Assembly (NCBI GenBank): GCA_021292165.1
Contig: JAHFWL010000220.1
Coordinates: forward strand, 248,001 to 312,000
Reading direction: 5' to 3'
Length of the DNA stretch: 64,000 nucleotides
DNA from: Shinisaurus crocodilurus
Taxonomy: Eukaryota; Chordata; Lepidosauria; Squamata; Shinisauridae
The translations under genes were made by a program, and so were the position numbers. Below the pieces are notes generated by a model. The model saw only the letters and a program-made list of their open reading frames with translations. It searched no databases and was not told the DNA's origin. Shown in pieces: positions 11,452-23,029 of this stretch. The stretch's first letter is position 1. Each line of letters opens with the position of its first letter.

Positions 11452-11620
11452 CATAAGAAGAACCCTGCTGGATCAGACCAAAGATCTATCTAGTCTGATA
11501 TCCACCCACAGTGGCTCACTGGATGCTTGTGGAAGCCCATAATCAGGACATCTGGGACCCTCCCACTTGTGTTCCCCAGGAACTGGTAGATAGAGGCATG
11601 CTACAGTTACGGTACATCCA
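11452..11620 (-). mobile_element. LINE 3'-end repeat (CTGCTGGATCAGACC type)
   Basis: On + it reads CATAAGAAGAACCCTGCTGG and continues to a TTCCCCAGGAACTGG block. It matches 12501-12660 in the same order and 38836-39008 in reverse complement, so it is a dispersed LINE-like 3' end with a (TTCTTATG)-type tail. Family name uncertain. Confidence 0.65.
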
Positions 11621-11756
11621 TTCTTTCTGTTTTGGAAATAAGAGAAATAGTATTCTGCATAGTGCCACGGATGAGAGGACCAGATGAGCCTCTCAAAGGA
11701 AACACCACCAAGAGCCTGGGTGCAGTGGCCAAAATTTAAAAACACTCCTTTTTATG

Positions 11757-11997
11757 GAGTGTGGCGTAGTGGTGAGAGTGTTGGGACTGGGACTCGGGAG
11801 ATCCGGGTTCTAGTCCCCGCTCGGCCATGAAACTCACTGGGTGACTTTGGGCCAGTCACTGACTCTCAGCCTAACCTACCTCACAGGGTTGTTGTGAGGA
11901 TAAAATGGAGAGGAGGAGGAGGATTATGTAAGCCGCCTTGGGTTCCTTGCAGGAAAAAAGGTGGGGTATAAATATAATAAATAAATAAATAAATAAA
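11757..11997 (+). mobile_element. MIR-like CORE-SINE
   Basis: Nearly full-length copy with box A, box B, core and the AATAAATAAATA tail. Very similar to 5484-5734 and to the reverse complement of 25916-26152. Confidence 0.88.
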
Positions 11998-12494
11998 CCA
12001 CCTGTCCGACTTCCAAATGGTATGAGATTCATCCCCAAACTGTGGTTGGGAGCACTGAGATTGAGTGAGGGTGGCTTCCTTAAAGCATCCCAGTGAGCCC
12101 GTACTAGAGACGAGATGTGAACAAGGCCAGGGCTCTTCTGATTGATTACTATGCTATTTTAATACATCTTTTGCTTAACTCCAAAAAGGGGATCCAGAAA
12201 CTGGGAGACACGGCAGGGATGAGAACAAAGGGCCAGTCAGTTGACAGATTGGTGGCGGTGGGAGGGGAGGACACAGTCTACCCATCGTGGCTCCCATCCT
12301 GAAGAGTGTGGATTGTGTCTCCTGCCTCAACCCTGCCCAGCTTTTGGCATGGTCTCATGCTGCTAACCTACTTTTTGAAGTGGAGGTCCACAGGTTCGAT
12401 TCCTCAGCCCCGGATTAAGGAGCAGGCACTGTGACTTCAAAGTCACTATGAAGACACGAACTTTGGCTATCCTGGGAATAAAATTTGAAGGGTG

Positions 12495-12662
12495 GGATCA
12501 GAACATCAGAAGAGCCCTGCTGGATCAGACCAAGGATAAATCTAGTCCAGCATTCTGTTAAAACAATGGCCAATCAACTGCCCACAGGAAACTCACAAGC
12601 AGGACATGAATGCACCAGCATCCTCCCGCCCATATTCCCCAGCAACTGGTGTTGCCCCTGAT
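12495..12662 (-). mobile_element. Older CR1/L2-like LINE, 3' part (right of RTE insertion on -)
   Basis: The minus strand ends with the tail motif CTGCTGGATCAGACCAAG read on + at 12515, seen also at 11470, 19358 and (as complement) 38980. Continuity with 13406-13870 across the RTE target duplication shows this was one element before the RTE insertion. Confidence 0.7.
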
Positions 12663-13405
12663 CATCATCATCATCAGGCGATCACTCGTGACCGAGTAAG
12701 ATTGTCTTCCGGGATAAAAGGAGGAAATTCTAAAGAAGATTGTGTAGACTCTAGCGATGGGTCCGTAAGTGACTGTGGAGGCCAATTCTAGATCCACACA
12801 GCTTCCCACAGTGAGGACACAGGTTACCAGATAGAAGATGGTCCTGCAAAGGATTAATTTGACGTGCTTTTCGCTTAGCACATTTCTCCCTTTCACCTTG
12901 CACTCGGGCTTCTTCAAAGTCCATGGAACCTTTGTGAAAGGCCAACCTCCATTTAGATCGTTCATGGGCCAGAGCTTCCCAGTTTTTGATGTTTATATTG
13001 CATTTTTTTAGATTAGCCTTATGAACATCTTTAAACCTCTTATATTGACCACCGATATTCCGCTTTCCATCCTTGAGTTGGGAGTAAAGTAACTGCTTTG
13101 GGAGACGGCAGTCAGGCATTCGAACAACATGACCGGTCCACTGAAGTTGGCGTTGAAGGATCATTTTTTCAATGCTAGTAGTCTTTGCTTCTTCCAGTAC
13201 ACTGACATTTGTTCGCCTATCTTCCCAAGTAATTTGCAGGATTTTCCGGAGGCAACGTTGATGAAACCTTTCAAGGAGGTGGAAGTGACGTTTATAGATA
13301 GTCCATGTTTCGCAGGCATACAATAAAGTTGGTAATACAATGGCTTCATAAACCAGTGTTTTGGTCTTCTTACAAAGGGATATTTGTAAGAAGACCAAAA
13401 CACTG
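12663..13405 (-). mobile_element. RTE-type LINE 3' fragment with inverted 5' end
   Basis: This is the same family as the element ending at 48412. It encodes the last roughly 230 residues in one open frame (FHLLERFHQRCLRKILQITW, the LPKQLLYSQLKDGK region and the C-terminal CPHCGKLC motif). It is flanked by a 9-bp target duplication GCCCCTGAT (12654-12662 and 13406-13414) lying within an older CR1/L2-like LINE. Its 5' end is a snapback: 24 nt at 13353-13376 are repeated in inverted orientation at 13383-13406. Confidence 0.88.
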
Positions 13406-13870
13406 GCCCCTGATACTGGAAGTAGCATATGGCCATCAGGACTAGTAGCCATTGATAACCTCCTCCATGAATTTGTCCAATCCCCTTCTAAAGCTGTCCA
13501 AATTGGTGGCCATCACTCTATCTTGTGGAAGTGAATTCCATAGTTTTAACTATGCACTGCTTGAAGGACTTCCTTTTATCTGTCCTGAATCTCCCACCAA
13601 TCAGCTTCATGGGATGACCCCACTGGGTTCTACTATTATGAGAGAGGGAGAAAAATGTCTCCCTGTCCACTTTCTCCACACCGGGCATAATTCTGCACAC
13701 CTCTATCATACCCCCCCTCACTCGCCTTTTCTCTAAGCTAAACAATCCCAGCTGCTGTAAGTGTAACCTTTCCTCATAGGGGAGTTGCTCCAGCCCCTGG
13801 ATCATTTCAGTTGCCCTTTTCTGCACTTTTCCCAACTCTACAATGTCCTTTGTAGAAATCCTATAAATAA
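13406..13870 (-). mobile_element. Older CR1/L2-like LINE, reverse transcriptase C-terminal part
   Basis: On the minus strand this encodes a CR1-type C-terminus: ELGKVQKRATEMIQGLEQLPYEERLHLQQLGLFSLEKRRVRGGM, followed by diverged sequence ending in SFKQCIVKTMEFTSTR. It is more diverged than the CR1 copies at 16776 or 42576 and is broken by the RTE insertion. It ends abruptly near 13870 at a gag-like fragment. Confidence 0.75.
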
Positions 13871-13885
13871 AATGATAGACGTTGG

Positions 13886-14334
13886 GTGTCACTGAGGCGG
13901 CGGGGATCATGGCTGACGAGATGGGGCTATACCGGACGGCCCCATCCACCAAGGGAGGTTCCGCGGCCGTGGCCGAGAAGAAATCGGAGCCGGAGAAGAG
14001 CCTGCCCCGACGGCGCGAGGAGGCCCCTCGGACCAAGGGGAACCAAAACCCTCGGTCTGGGGCGTGCTTCCACTGTAACGAGATGGGACACCTGCGGCGG
14101 GATTGCCCCAAGCTCCAGTCCAAGACCCGGGATGCCCGTCCCTCGCCGGGGAAAATAGGACGCGTTGCGGGTGCTGCAGCCGCTCAGGACGATGACAGCG
14201 ATGACGATCGACGGTCGGTCTTCTCCCTCCATGCAAGCATCCCCGAGGATCGCGGCGCCGAGGAGGATCTCCAAGAGTGGGATCCCTACCGTCCCGGACC
14301 CCGTGGGTTTTGCATGTGCGCTACCTGTCCCTAG
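13886..14334 (+). pseudogene. Gag-like fragment with CCHC zinc knuckle
   Basis: A GC-rich open stretch (in-frame ATG at 13909, stop at 14332-14334) encodes a basic region followed by one zinc knuckle, C-x2-C-x4-H-x4-C (residues about 62-75 of the frame), then an acidic Asp-rich stretch. This is the nucleocapsid end of a Gag protein from an LTR retrotransposon or endogenous retrovirus. No protease, reverse transcriptase or capsid sequence is adjacent, so it is an isolated remnant between an old LINE and unremarkable DNA. Its base composition differs sharply from both flanks. Confidence 0.7.
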
Positions 14335-15299
14335 CTATTGGAGGCTCTTTTCTGATACCTTATTAGTGTTCCTGTTTTTGCCTTAACGGGGTGTGTGTGT
14401 GCTTTTTTTATTTATTTTTTTAGAAAATGTGCTTGTGCAGTCTTACCCAACCTGGTGCACTGCAGCAGGGCTGGGAATGAGGGGAACTGCAGTCCCAACA
14501 CATCTGGAAGGCATCAGGTTAGGGAAGGCTGTGCTGGCGTGCGCATATGCGCACTATCGTTGACATTCTTCATGTTCCTTTATTCTGAGTGGGAAGAAGA
14601 TGCCACTTGGCTGTAGACTCATGTTTATGCATAGAAATGCAGAGGCATGAACACTCGTATGTGATGTAGTGCACGCGCATGAACACTAAGGCACCATGCA
14701 GTGCGCAGCCTGACATAAGGAATTAGCAGCAGCCCTTGGTGTGAGAAGAGGGGTGGTATCAGCAGGGCCGAGACATGAATTTTTTTGGGCCCAGTAGAAA
14801 CTTGTAACATGGGCCCCTCCCATATTTATTCCAGAAAGTGATCCCATCCTGTATATACAAACTCATGAGTCATGAAATAAGTTTTCCATATTCACCCTAA
14901 AATTACACCATAGCCCAGACTGGGGCTTTTCTACTGCGCCCCCAAAGACACCCCCTTAGTGCTGTTTTTGTTTAACATAACATCCAGCCTGAAGAAGAGT
15001 CCTACAAAGCTTGCTGACAATTTTGTAACTTTTAGTTTTTGTGGTTGGTTCTAACTCTTGATAAAGGTATTCTGTTGGGTTTTTTTTTTTTGTTTTTTTT
15101 TAAAAAAAAAATTAGTGGACCAGCATGACTGCAGACATTATATGATAAGACCAGTTCACTTTAAAGCTTTATTTTTCTGGCCTTTCTCATTGCAAAATCA
15201 TGAATTACCTCTCTAAAGTGAATTTCTCTTTCTGGTTCACACTCAATAGACACAACAATAGCTCGGTGGCTGAACTGTTCTTGCCCTGTCATCATCAGG

Positions 15300-15794
15300 C
15301 GATCACTCGTGACCGAGTAAGATTGTCTTCCGGGATAAAAGGAGGAAATTTTAAAGAAGATTGTGTAGACTCTAGCGATGGGTCCGTAAGTGACTGTGGA
15401 GGCCAATTCTAGATCCACACAGCTTCCCACAGTGAGGACACAGGTTACCAGATAGAAGATGGTCCTGTAAAGGATTCATTTGACGTGCTTTTCGCTTAGC
15501 ACGTTTCTCCCTTTCACCTTGCACTCGGGCTTCTTCAAAGTCCATGGAACCTTTGTGAAAGCGCCGCTCTGGCCCATGAACGATCTAGTTCATGGGCCAG
15601 AGCTTCCCAGTTTTCGATGTTTATATTGCATTTTTTTAGATTAGCCTTATGAACATCTTTAAACCTCTTATATTGACCACCGATATTCCACTTTCCATCC
15701 TTGAGTTGGGAGTAAAGTAACTGCTTTGGGAGACGGCAGTCAGGCATTCAAACAACATGACCGGTCCACTGAAAAAAAAAGAAAAAAAAATGAT
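15300..15794 (-). mobile_element. RTE-type LINE 3' fragment with internal rearrangement
   Basis: A third copy of the family covers the 3' untranslated region and the last part of the ORF. Target duplication CTTGCCCTGT occurs at 15290-15299 and 15795-15804. Compared with the other two copies, about 20 nt are replaced at 15566-15603 by a small palindrome with arms of 16 nt. The 5' end (15769-15794) is an A-rich filler absent from the other copies. The coding frame is therefore broken. Confidence 0.85.
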
Positions 15795-16135
15795 CTTGCC
15801 CTGTAGTGGAGCATCTGCAGGGTTGTTTTCTTTTTTAAATGGATGCTAACATGCTGAGCTTCGATCACAGTCACTGGCTGTGCGCAAAAAAAAATCCATA
15901 GGGCTATACGCTTCACTGAAAATTAGTAGCAGCTGGGTTTATTTTATTTATTTATTTATTTTGTAAATCACATTTAATAAGATAAATGGGGATATTTCAT
16001 ACTCTCTTCCAAAAGATTTTTTTTTCTTTCAGATGTTGCTTTTCAGAACATTATATCCGGACATCGCAGCAGCGTGTGCAATGTTTACATACTAGACATC
16101 CTTTCAGTTGCGCTCTTGCTGCTTCGAGGCCTCTG

Positions 16136-16288
16136 AACTTGGAGCAGTGTTCTCCAACCTTGGGCCCCCAGATGTTTTTGGCCTACAACTCCCAGCATGC
16201 CCCAGCCAGTGTAGCTGGCTGGGGCATGCTGGGAGTTGTAGGCCAAAAACATCTGGGGACCCAAGGTTGGCGAACACTGACTTGGAGG
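16136..16288. mobile_element. Type-A palindromic hAT MITE
   Basis: Palindrome with CAGTGTTCTCCAACC termini, flanked by the exact 8-bp duplication ACTTGGAG. Confidence 0.88.
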
Positions 16289-16775
16289 CTTCCAAGATTC
16301 CTGAAGCCAGCAGGGCAGGACACGTGGCGGAGACGAACCTCCCCTCCCTGTCCTCTGTCTTTAGCGATTTTTGCTAGATGGGCTTTTTAGCCCATCTAGT
16401 GAGGGCACTTTGGACTGGGAGGGAAGGGGCTGGAGGAGTCTCAGGGTATCTCGTATCCCGGCCTCTCCGGTCTCCTCCCCTCCTTCCCCACTGACTGGAA
16501 ATGTCCCCTTTCCTCTTCCTCTGAAGTCTCTTTTCCGACCTCAGAGGGCAGACGGTGCGGTTCTTTCTATGCCAGCTGTGGGGGGCGGGTGGGTTGGATC
16601 TCGGACTCCCCCTTCCGAGGTCGAAGTCCTGTCTCCAACCTCGGAAAGTTTCTCCCGAGCAATCCTAGGGTCTCGGGGACCCTAGGATTGCTCTCTTACT
16701 CACATATATTTTAAGCTTGTAAGTCTTACCAGCAGCACTGGCTTCCACTGTCCCTGGGATCAATGATCCTAATTA

Positions 16776-17585
16776 GAATCATAGAATCATAGAAAAGTAG
16801 AGTTGGAAGGGGCCTACAAGGCCATCGAGTCCAACCCCCTGCTCAATCCAGGAATCCAGGTCAAAGCATCCCTGACAGATGTCTGTCCAGCTGCACCTTG
16901 GATGCCTCCAGAGTGGGAGAGCCCACCACCTCCCTAGGTAGTTGGTTCCATTGTCTTATTGCTCTGACAGTCAGGAAATTTTTCCTGATGTTTAGGTGGA
17001 ATCTAGGTTCCTGTAACTTGAGCCCATTATTCCGTGTCCTGCAAACTGGGATGAACGAGAAGAGATCTTTGCCCTCCTCTGTGTGACATCCCTTCAAATA
17101 CTGGAAGAGTGCGATCATATCTCCCCTCAGTCTCCTCTTCTGAAGGCTAAACATGCCCAGTTCTTTCAGTCTCTCCTCATAGGGCCTTGTTTCCAGTCCC
17201 TTGATCATCCTTGTTGCCCTCCTCTGAACCCTCTCCAGTTTGTCTATGTCCTTCTTAAAGTGAGGTGCCCAGAACTGGACGCAGTACTCAAGATGAGGCC
17301 TAACCAGTGCCGAGTAAAGGGGAATTATCACTTCCCGTGATTTGGAAGCTATACTTCTATTAATGCAGCCCAAAATTGCATTTGCCTTCTTTGCAGCCAC
17401 ATCGCATTGCTGGCTCATATTCAGTTTGTGATCTACCACAATTCCAAGATCCTTCTCACTTGTAGTATTGTTGAGCGAAGTGTCCCCCATTCTGTAACTC
17501 TGCATTTGGTTTCCTCTCCCTAGGTGCAGCACTTGGCATTTATCCCTGTTAAATTTCATTCTGTTGTCCTTCCCCACCAAGTATG
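16776..17585 (-). mobile_element. CR1 LINE 3' fragment
   Basis: On the minus strand this encodes the CR1 reverse transcriptase C-terminus in one 239-codon frame ([36 protein letters not shown], the [14 protein letters not shown] block, and [16 protein letters not shown]). It ends with the typical CR1 3' tail: GGACTCGATGGCCTTGTAGG-like sequence and ATTCTATG repeats (CATAGAAT on + at 16780-16795). It is 5'-truncated, as most CR1 copies are. Confidence 0.93.
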
Positions 17586-19344
17586 CCTGCCTCCCTCCTG
17601 TCTGTGCACATGGAACTCTGGGACTGGTAGTTCTTGAGAGAGCTGCTCACAAATCTTTCTGTCTCTCAAGTCCTAGTTTAGCTGCACAAGCACACGTTTT
17701 CTGTTCCAGAGAAGAGTCTGGGCCAGCAACTCCCTGCTCAAACCGGGTCGAACACTGCTTCCCTGTTTCGATCCAGCAATCTCACAAAATTTGGACGATC
17801 GGTACATCGATTCAAAGAAATACGTTTCTATAAATAACCTCAACCATGATCTTCAATTTATCCTCGTTTTTCCCATCATGGTAATGGGGTTGCAGCCTGG
17901 GCTGTCCCCCCCACCCCACTCCAGATCTCTGGGTACCTCAACCCCCTCCCCGTGCTTGGTGTCCCTCCAAAATTTGAGGGTATGTTTCTGGGTTCTTGGA
18001 CATGGGTTGTTTGCTCGGTTTCTAGTTTCCCCTGTTGTGTTTTGCGGCTCTCCATTTCGACGTTGGCTTTTGTGACACTCTCTTGGCTGTTCCCGAAGGT
18101 GAGCATGGCTCTGCACAGGGCCAGATGGAAGCGCATGGGGGGGGCGGTCGGGGGGCCCCAGCTTGCGTGCATTGTTCAGCCAGTGGTTTGTGTGAGATCG
18201 TGCTGGTGGCGTTTGAGGGATGTGTGAAGCTTAGCTGGATTTGGAAAGGGAGCCACGCTCCCTGGGGGGGCTGGTTCAAAGGCTGTGGGATGCTGCGGGA
18301 AACAAAGACGAGACGTGTCTTAAGATACATGACTTGACAGATAAACGGTCTGCCTTTCAGACTTATTGGGATTGATGATGTCACACAAATATACATTGTG
18401 TGTGGCTTTTTTTGTAAAAAAAATCTTCATTGTAAAAGGATTTTGCTGCCAAGTATTCTACTGGCTATTAGCCATGATCTGACTCAGTGGTCTGTGGCTA
18501 CACACAGCACACTTAGTCCTCGTTGCCCATTTGCAATGGGACTGGGCTCCAGGTTTGAGAGGGCCCTGGCTAAAGTGGCCTCTCGTGGGGGGCCCTCCTT
18601 TGTCAGTGGGCTCTGGCAGGCTTATCTGGCTATGGTGGCAGTGCCCGAAGTAGCACCGGGCAGCGGGATCAAGCTGCCCCTGTTATTTCCCACAATGCCC
18701 CAGGGTGATGCCAGGTTGCCAGCAGGGCTCTTGTGAAATTGAGACACACCTGAGAAGACGTGTGCGCAGCAACTGATGCAATCTCGGGAGCCCCAGTACC
18801 TGCCTGGCACCTGATCCATCTCCACGGCTAGCAAAGCAGAACAGATTATGTAAAAAAAAAAGAAAAAAAGAAGCCAATATATGCGGACAGGGGAATCTGG
18901 ACCGTTTTCCAGGCTTCAGATTCAGAGTTGCCTTTAGTATCTGTGTCTATAGGAACCAGGGTTGCTAGCGGGCAGGGCTCCTGTGCTTTGGACAGATGGA
19001 AGACATTCAGCAGGCATAACTTTCCCCATCCTGGCCATCTCCCTGTTCTTCCAGGATCCAGCCATCCTTCACCATATCCTGCCAGGCTCCACCTAAAATT
19101 GACTAAATCTCCAGCCTGGCCACACAAGATTTTGCCATGGCTTCTCCAGTTACACTCCCGGTTCTATCCTGTCTCCACCTTTGACCTCGATACATCCCTC
19201 TGGCCCAGCTTCCTGCTTCCAGCAGTGGGCAGCCAAATAGTTCCAGGGGCTCTCCGAACAGAACAGGAAGGCAGCAACACTCCTTCGTGGGATGCACGTC
19301 CCCAGCATCTGGTGCCCCACAGTGCACTGCCTCTGTCCCCTTTA
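17586..19344. other. Intronic DNA, nothing recognised
   Basis: No recognisable gene or repeat. Open frames here are short and overlapping on both strands without domain similarity. Confidence 0.5.
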
Positions 19345-19440
19345 AAAACAGCCCTGCTGGATCAGGTCCAAGGGTCCATCTAGGCCAGCATACTCTATCG
19401 CACAATACCCAAGCCAACCAGCTGCCTCCAGGAAGCAATC
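19345..19440 (-). mobile_element. LINE 3'-end repeat fragment (CTGCTGGATCAGG type)
   Basis: Short diverged relative of the repeat at 11452-11620 and 12495-12662. Confidence 0.55.
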
Positions 19441-19678
19441 TTTGGCCCCCCAGTAACGCATTCAGAGACACGCTTCCAAACCTGGGAACTTTGATTCATA
19501 AAATCAAAGTCATAATCACAATTTCATGGCAGTCATAAAAACCTGTAAATATTTTGCATTGTAACAGATGAAATTGGAAAGTATTCTGTGCCAACGACCC
19601 AATTCGGCATTTGCTCGCACTGCTTCTGTACGTGCACGGAATATACGCATGCAGCTCTGCTTATACCAAAATCATACT

Positions 19679-19822
19679 TTAAGCCATCTTTCCCCAACCG
19701 GGCACTGTCCAGATGTTTTGGACTACAACCCCCATCACCCCAGCCAGCTGGCTGGGGTGATGGGGGTTGTAGTCCAAAGCATCTGGACAGTGCCCGGTTG
19801 GGGAAAGCTGCTTTAAGCCTAG
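19679..19822. mobile_element. Type-D palindromic hAT MITE
   Basis: Termini CATCTTTCCCCAACC and GGTTGGGGAAAGCTG, core CTACAACCCCCATCACCCCA. Exact 8-bp flanking duplication CTTTAAGC. Confidence 0.87.
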
Positions 19823-20799
19823 CAGAAGTGAGAGGTGGACCCAAAAAGTGTTCTGCTGCTAACCGAGATGTTAGAACATGAGACAGGAGGCAAAGGCATA
19901 TATAAATCCACAACGGCCTGATACTTTCTCTCTCCTCCTCCCACCTCCCAAGGTGTCAAACACACGCTGCCTAAAATCGATCTCTCTTTTGGGTTCTTGG
20001 CATGCAGGAAAATGGGTCACTTGTCTAGACTGGGAGACGGGGCCTTTTGGTGACCTACAGAATGAAATGGGAGAAGAAATGGATGTCGCTTCTGCGATCA
20101 ATCCGACATGTATTTGTGCTTAGAGCTGTGGGATGGAAATGCTCCAGTGGATTCACAAATACATCAGCAAACAAGTGTGTGTCAGAAACCCACTGTTTGA
20201 ATTTCAGTTCGGACGAGGCTTTTAGTGTGCAGATCCCCCTGTTTCAAACATGGACGTCCAGGCAATTCTGTCTTCCATTTGTAACCCTGCCGTATTTTCC
20301 CGTCTGCTTCCATCTTTATTCTTACCGCTACCATTGAGGAGAGGAAGGATGCAAAAGCGGTCAATGCAAAGAACCCTCCATCTGGATCCAAGATGTCGGA
20401 GGCACATGGGCTACTGAGCCCCTCTCTGTGTCAGTTTCGGTGCCCCATTTGCAATCTGGGAATTGTAATCCTGGCCTACTCTTAATAGGTGTGTGTGTGT
20501 GTGTGTGTGTTTAAACACTTTGCCTTCCTGCCCTGCCCCAAAATTTCCCACATGGATTTATAAAGCACCAAAAAATATAATAAGAGCAGCACGGCAGCAG
20601 TAATTCAAAATATGGCACTTTAACGACTCCAAATGTCACAAGAGCTTCTCAAACCATGGCTGGTTAAAAACTTTTTAAAAACAGAAGGTGCTGTTCTATG
20701 TGATTTGCTCATGATAAGTGCTTTGAGCACCCTAACAACACTATATCAATGGTTGTTGTTGTTGTTGTTGTTACATTTGTCACCCAATTAAAGACATTA

Positions 20800-20872
20800 A
20801 CTGGCTGGGGCATGCTGGGAGTTGTAGGCCCTTTTTTCTGTGTAAACATGCATAGGATTGTGCCTTTTGGCT
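20800..20872 (+). repeat. Type-C repeat, right half
   Basis: GGCTGGGGCATGCTGGGAGT followed by CTTTTTTCTGTGTAAACATG and CATAGGATTGTGCC. The left half alone occurs at 55464-55530. Confidence 0.7.
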
Positions 20873-20999
20873 CCTTAGTGTAATCTGGCTTGTTTCTTTT
20901 TCATACCACCTGTCTGTTCCCAAGCCCCATCCTTTAAAAAACAAAAACAAAACAAAAAAAATCTCCCTATTTTTTCTTTTTTGTTATTAACAGTTTATT

Positions 21000-21505
21000 A
21001 ACTGTTTTTTTCATTTTTCAATACTGTGGAGAAAAAGCTTCAGAGTTTCCTGCACCACACACACACACACACACACATTGGGTTTCGTTGTGGTCTGGAC
21101 GTAAAGAAGCGCGGGGTAGGGCTTTTGCTGAGGCAGCCCTGACGAGGACCAGCCCCCAGGTAAAGAGAGTGCCTGGGTAGCTATGTAGTAAAGGAACTAG
21201 CTTTGTTATTTTGTAGCTCTACCGTGTATACCAGAGTGTCTCCCCACCTTTTCTCCTTCCCTCATTTGCCACCTCTTGTTGTAATCTGTTTACCTTAAAT
21301 AAACTTTCCTGGTTTTACCCCACACACATGTGTGTGGTTCCTCTGTGGTTCAGTGCTAAATCCAGTGTATAGCCCCAGGGCAAGGCCCTGAGAGAATCAG
21401 GTCAAGACGGCAGAGCTAAGGCTGGCAGTTTTGCACCTTTGATCTCTGGTCTTGAGTAAAGGACCGGTTGGCAGTCCTTCACAAATACAATAAGAACAGT
21501 AAGCA
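21000..21505 (+). mobile_element. Solo LTR-like element, second + copy
   Basis: CA repeat (21057-21077), then GGTCTGGACGTAAAGAAGCG, GTAGCTATGTAGTAAAGG, AATAAACTTTCCTGG near 21298 and the U5-like segment to ACAAATACAAT. Parallel to 3862-4300 with a deletion of the CCAAT-like segment. Confidence 0.7.
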
Positions 21506-21654
21506 CTTTCCCCATCCTGCTTACCCTGGCTCCGTTCCCTCCCTGCTAGGTTTCCCCCTCCTCTCTTCATATCATCTTGTATTTAAAGAGTAAAAGTTCC
21601 ATGTGTCGAACTAAAACCATTAAGCAGTGATTGGACTGGATAAACAAACAAAGA

Positions 21655-22140
21655 ACACTTTAAGAAGGATGTAGACAAACTGGAGAGGGTTCAGAGGAGG
21701 GCAACAAGGATGATAAAGGGACTGGAAACAAGGCCCTATGAGGAGAGACTGAAAGAACTGGGCATGTTTAGCCTTCAGAAGAGGAGACTGAGGGGAGATA
21801 TGATCGCACTCTTCCAGTACTTGAAGGGATGTCACACAGAGGAGGGCCAGGATCTCTTCTCGGTCATCCCATTTTGCAGGACACGGAATAATGGGCTCAA
21901 GTTACAGGAACCCAGATTCCACCTGAACATCAGGAAAAAATTCCTGACTGTCAGAGCAATAAGACAATGGAATCAACTACCTAGGGAGGTCGTGGGCTCT
22001 CCCACTCTGGAGGCATTCAAGGTGCAGCTGGACAGACATCTGTCAGAGATGCTTTGACCTGGATTCCTGCATTGAGCAGGGGGTTGGACTCGATGGCCTT
22101 GTAGGCCCTTCCAACTCTACTTTTCTATGATTCTATGATA
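21655..22140 (+). mobile_element. CR1 LINE 3' end
   Basis: Starts in the region encoding [21 protein letters not shown] and runs to SEML-stop, the 3' untranslated region and an ATTCTATG tail. 5'-truncated, open frame in the coding part. Confidence 0.92.
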
Positions 22141-22459
22141 GTTATACAGAAAGAAAAACAAAACAAAACAAAAGGGTTTAGTGTCATGCACATCTCTTTG
22201 CAGGTTTACAGTGCTTTTGCAGTGGTTCAAGTTACCCTGCGTATAATTCCCAGAAAATTTCCCCAAATTAATTGGATTTTCTTTTCTTTTAGTAATTTGA
22301 TGTAATATACCTTATTCTGGGCGGGCAGGGTCAAGAGATCTTGACTCTGAATTGTGTATATCTTGGGATTATATTTGCTCTCCGTTAATATGCTCAGTAT
22401 ATTTAGTAATTGTGGTCTGACTAAACTGTGCAGCATGTCGCTCTATCAAGTCAGTTTCT

Positions 22460-22603
22460 TAAGGTGCAGTCCTATGCAAGTTTCGACAGAAAAAAAGGCC
22501 TACAACTCCCAGCTTGCCCCAGCCAGCTATGCTGGCTGGGGCATGCTGGGAGTTGTAGGCCTTTTTTTCTGTCGAAACTTGCATAGGATTGTGCCTTCAA
22601 TTG
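22460..22603. repeat. Type-C palindromic repeat
   Basis: Near-perfect palindrome: GGTGCAGTCCTATGCAAGTT ... GACAGAAAAAAAGGCC, core ACTCCCAGCTTGCCCCAGCC, mirrored on the right to GCATAGGATTGTGCC. Confidence 0.8.
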
Positions 22604-23029
22604 TGACTCTGGGGGGCTGACTGCATGGTTTTGGACCACTCAAAGATCTTTCCCTGACACTTTCACACTACATGCTTTGACCGAGGGCAGGGGAGAAATG
22701 GACTGAACTTGCTCAGCGGTGACTGTGGCATTAGCTGGTAGTTGTCCCTTCCCTGGTGGACAATAAACCTGCGGTTCTTGAAGCTCTCCTTGATCAGAGT
22801 TTAGTGTTGCAGACATACGTTGGGCTGGCCCTGTGGCCCTGTGGCGGCCGGGCAGTCTCCACAGTCCTGTTATCCCAGAGTAACTGGTGGTGTAAACCAG
22901 GGATGGGCAGAAGGTAGATCGGGATCTACCTGTAGGCCAGTGCATGATTTGCAGAAGATTGGCAAGGGTTTCTGACTCCCAGTTGATTTAACAAATAGCA
23001 ACGAAAAGGCTCCCCCCACCCCGTTAAAT

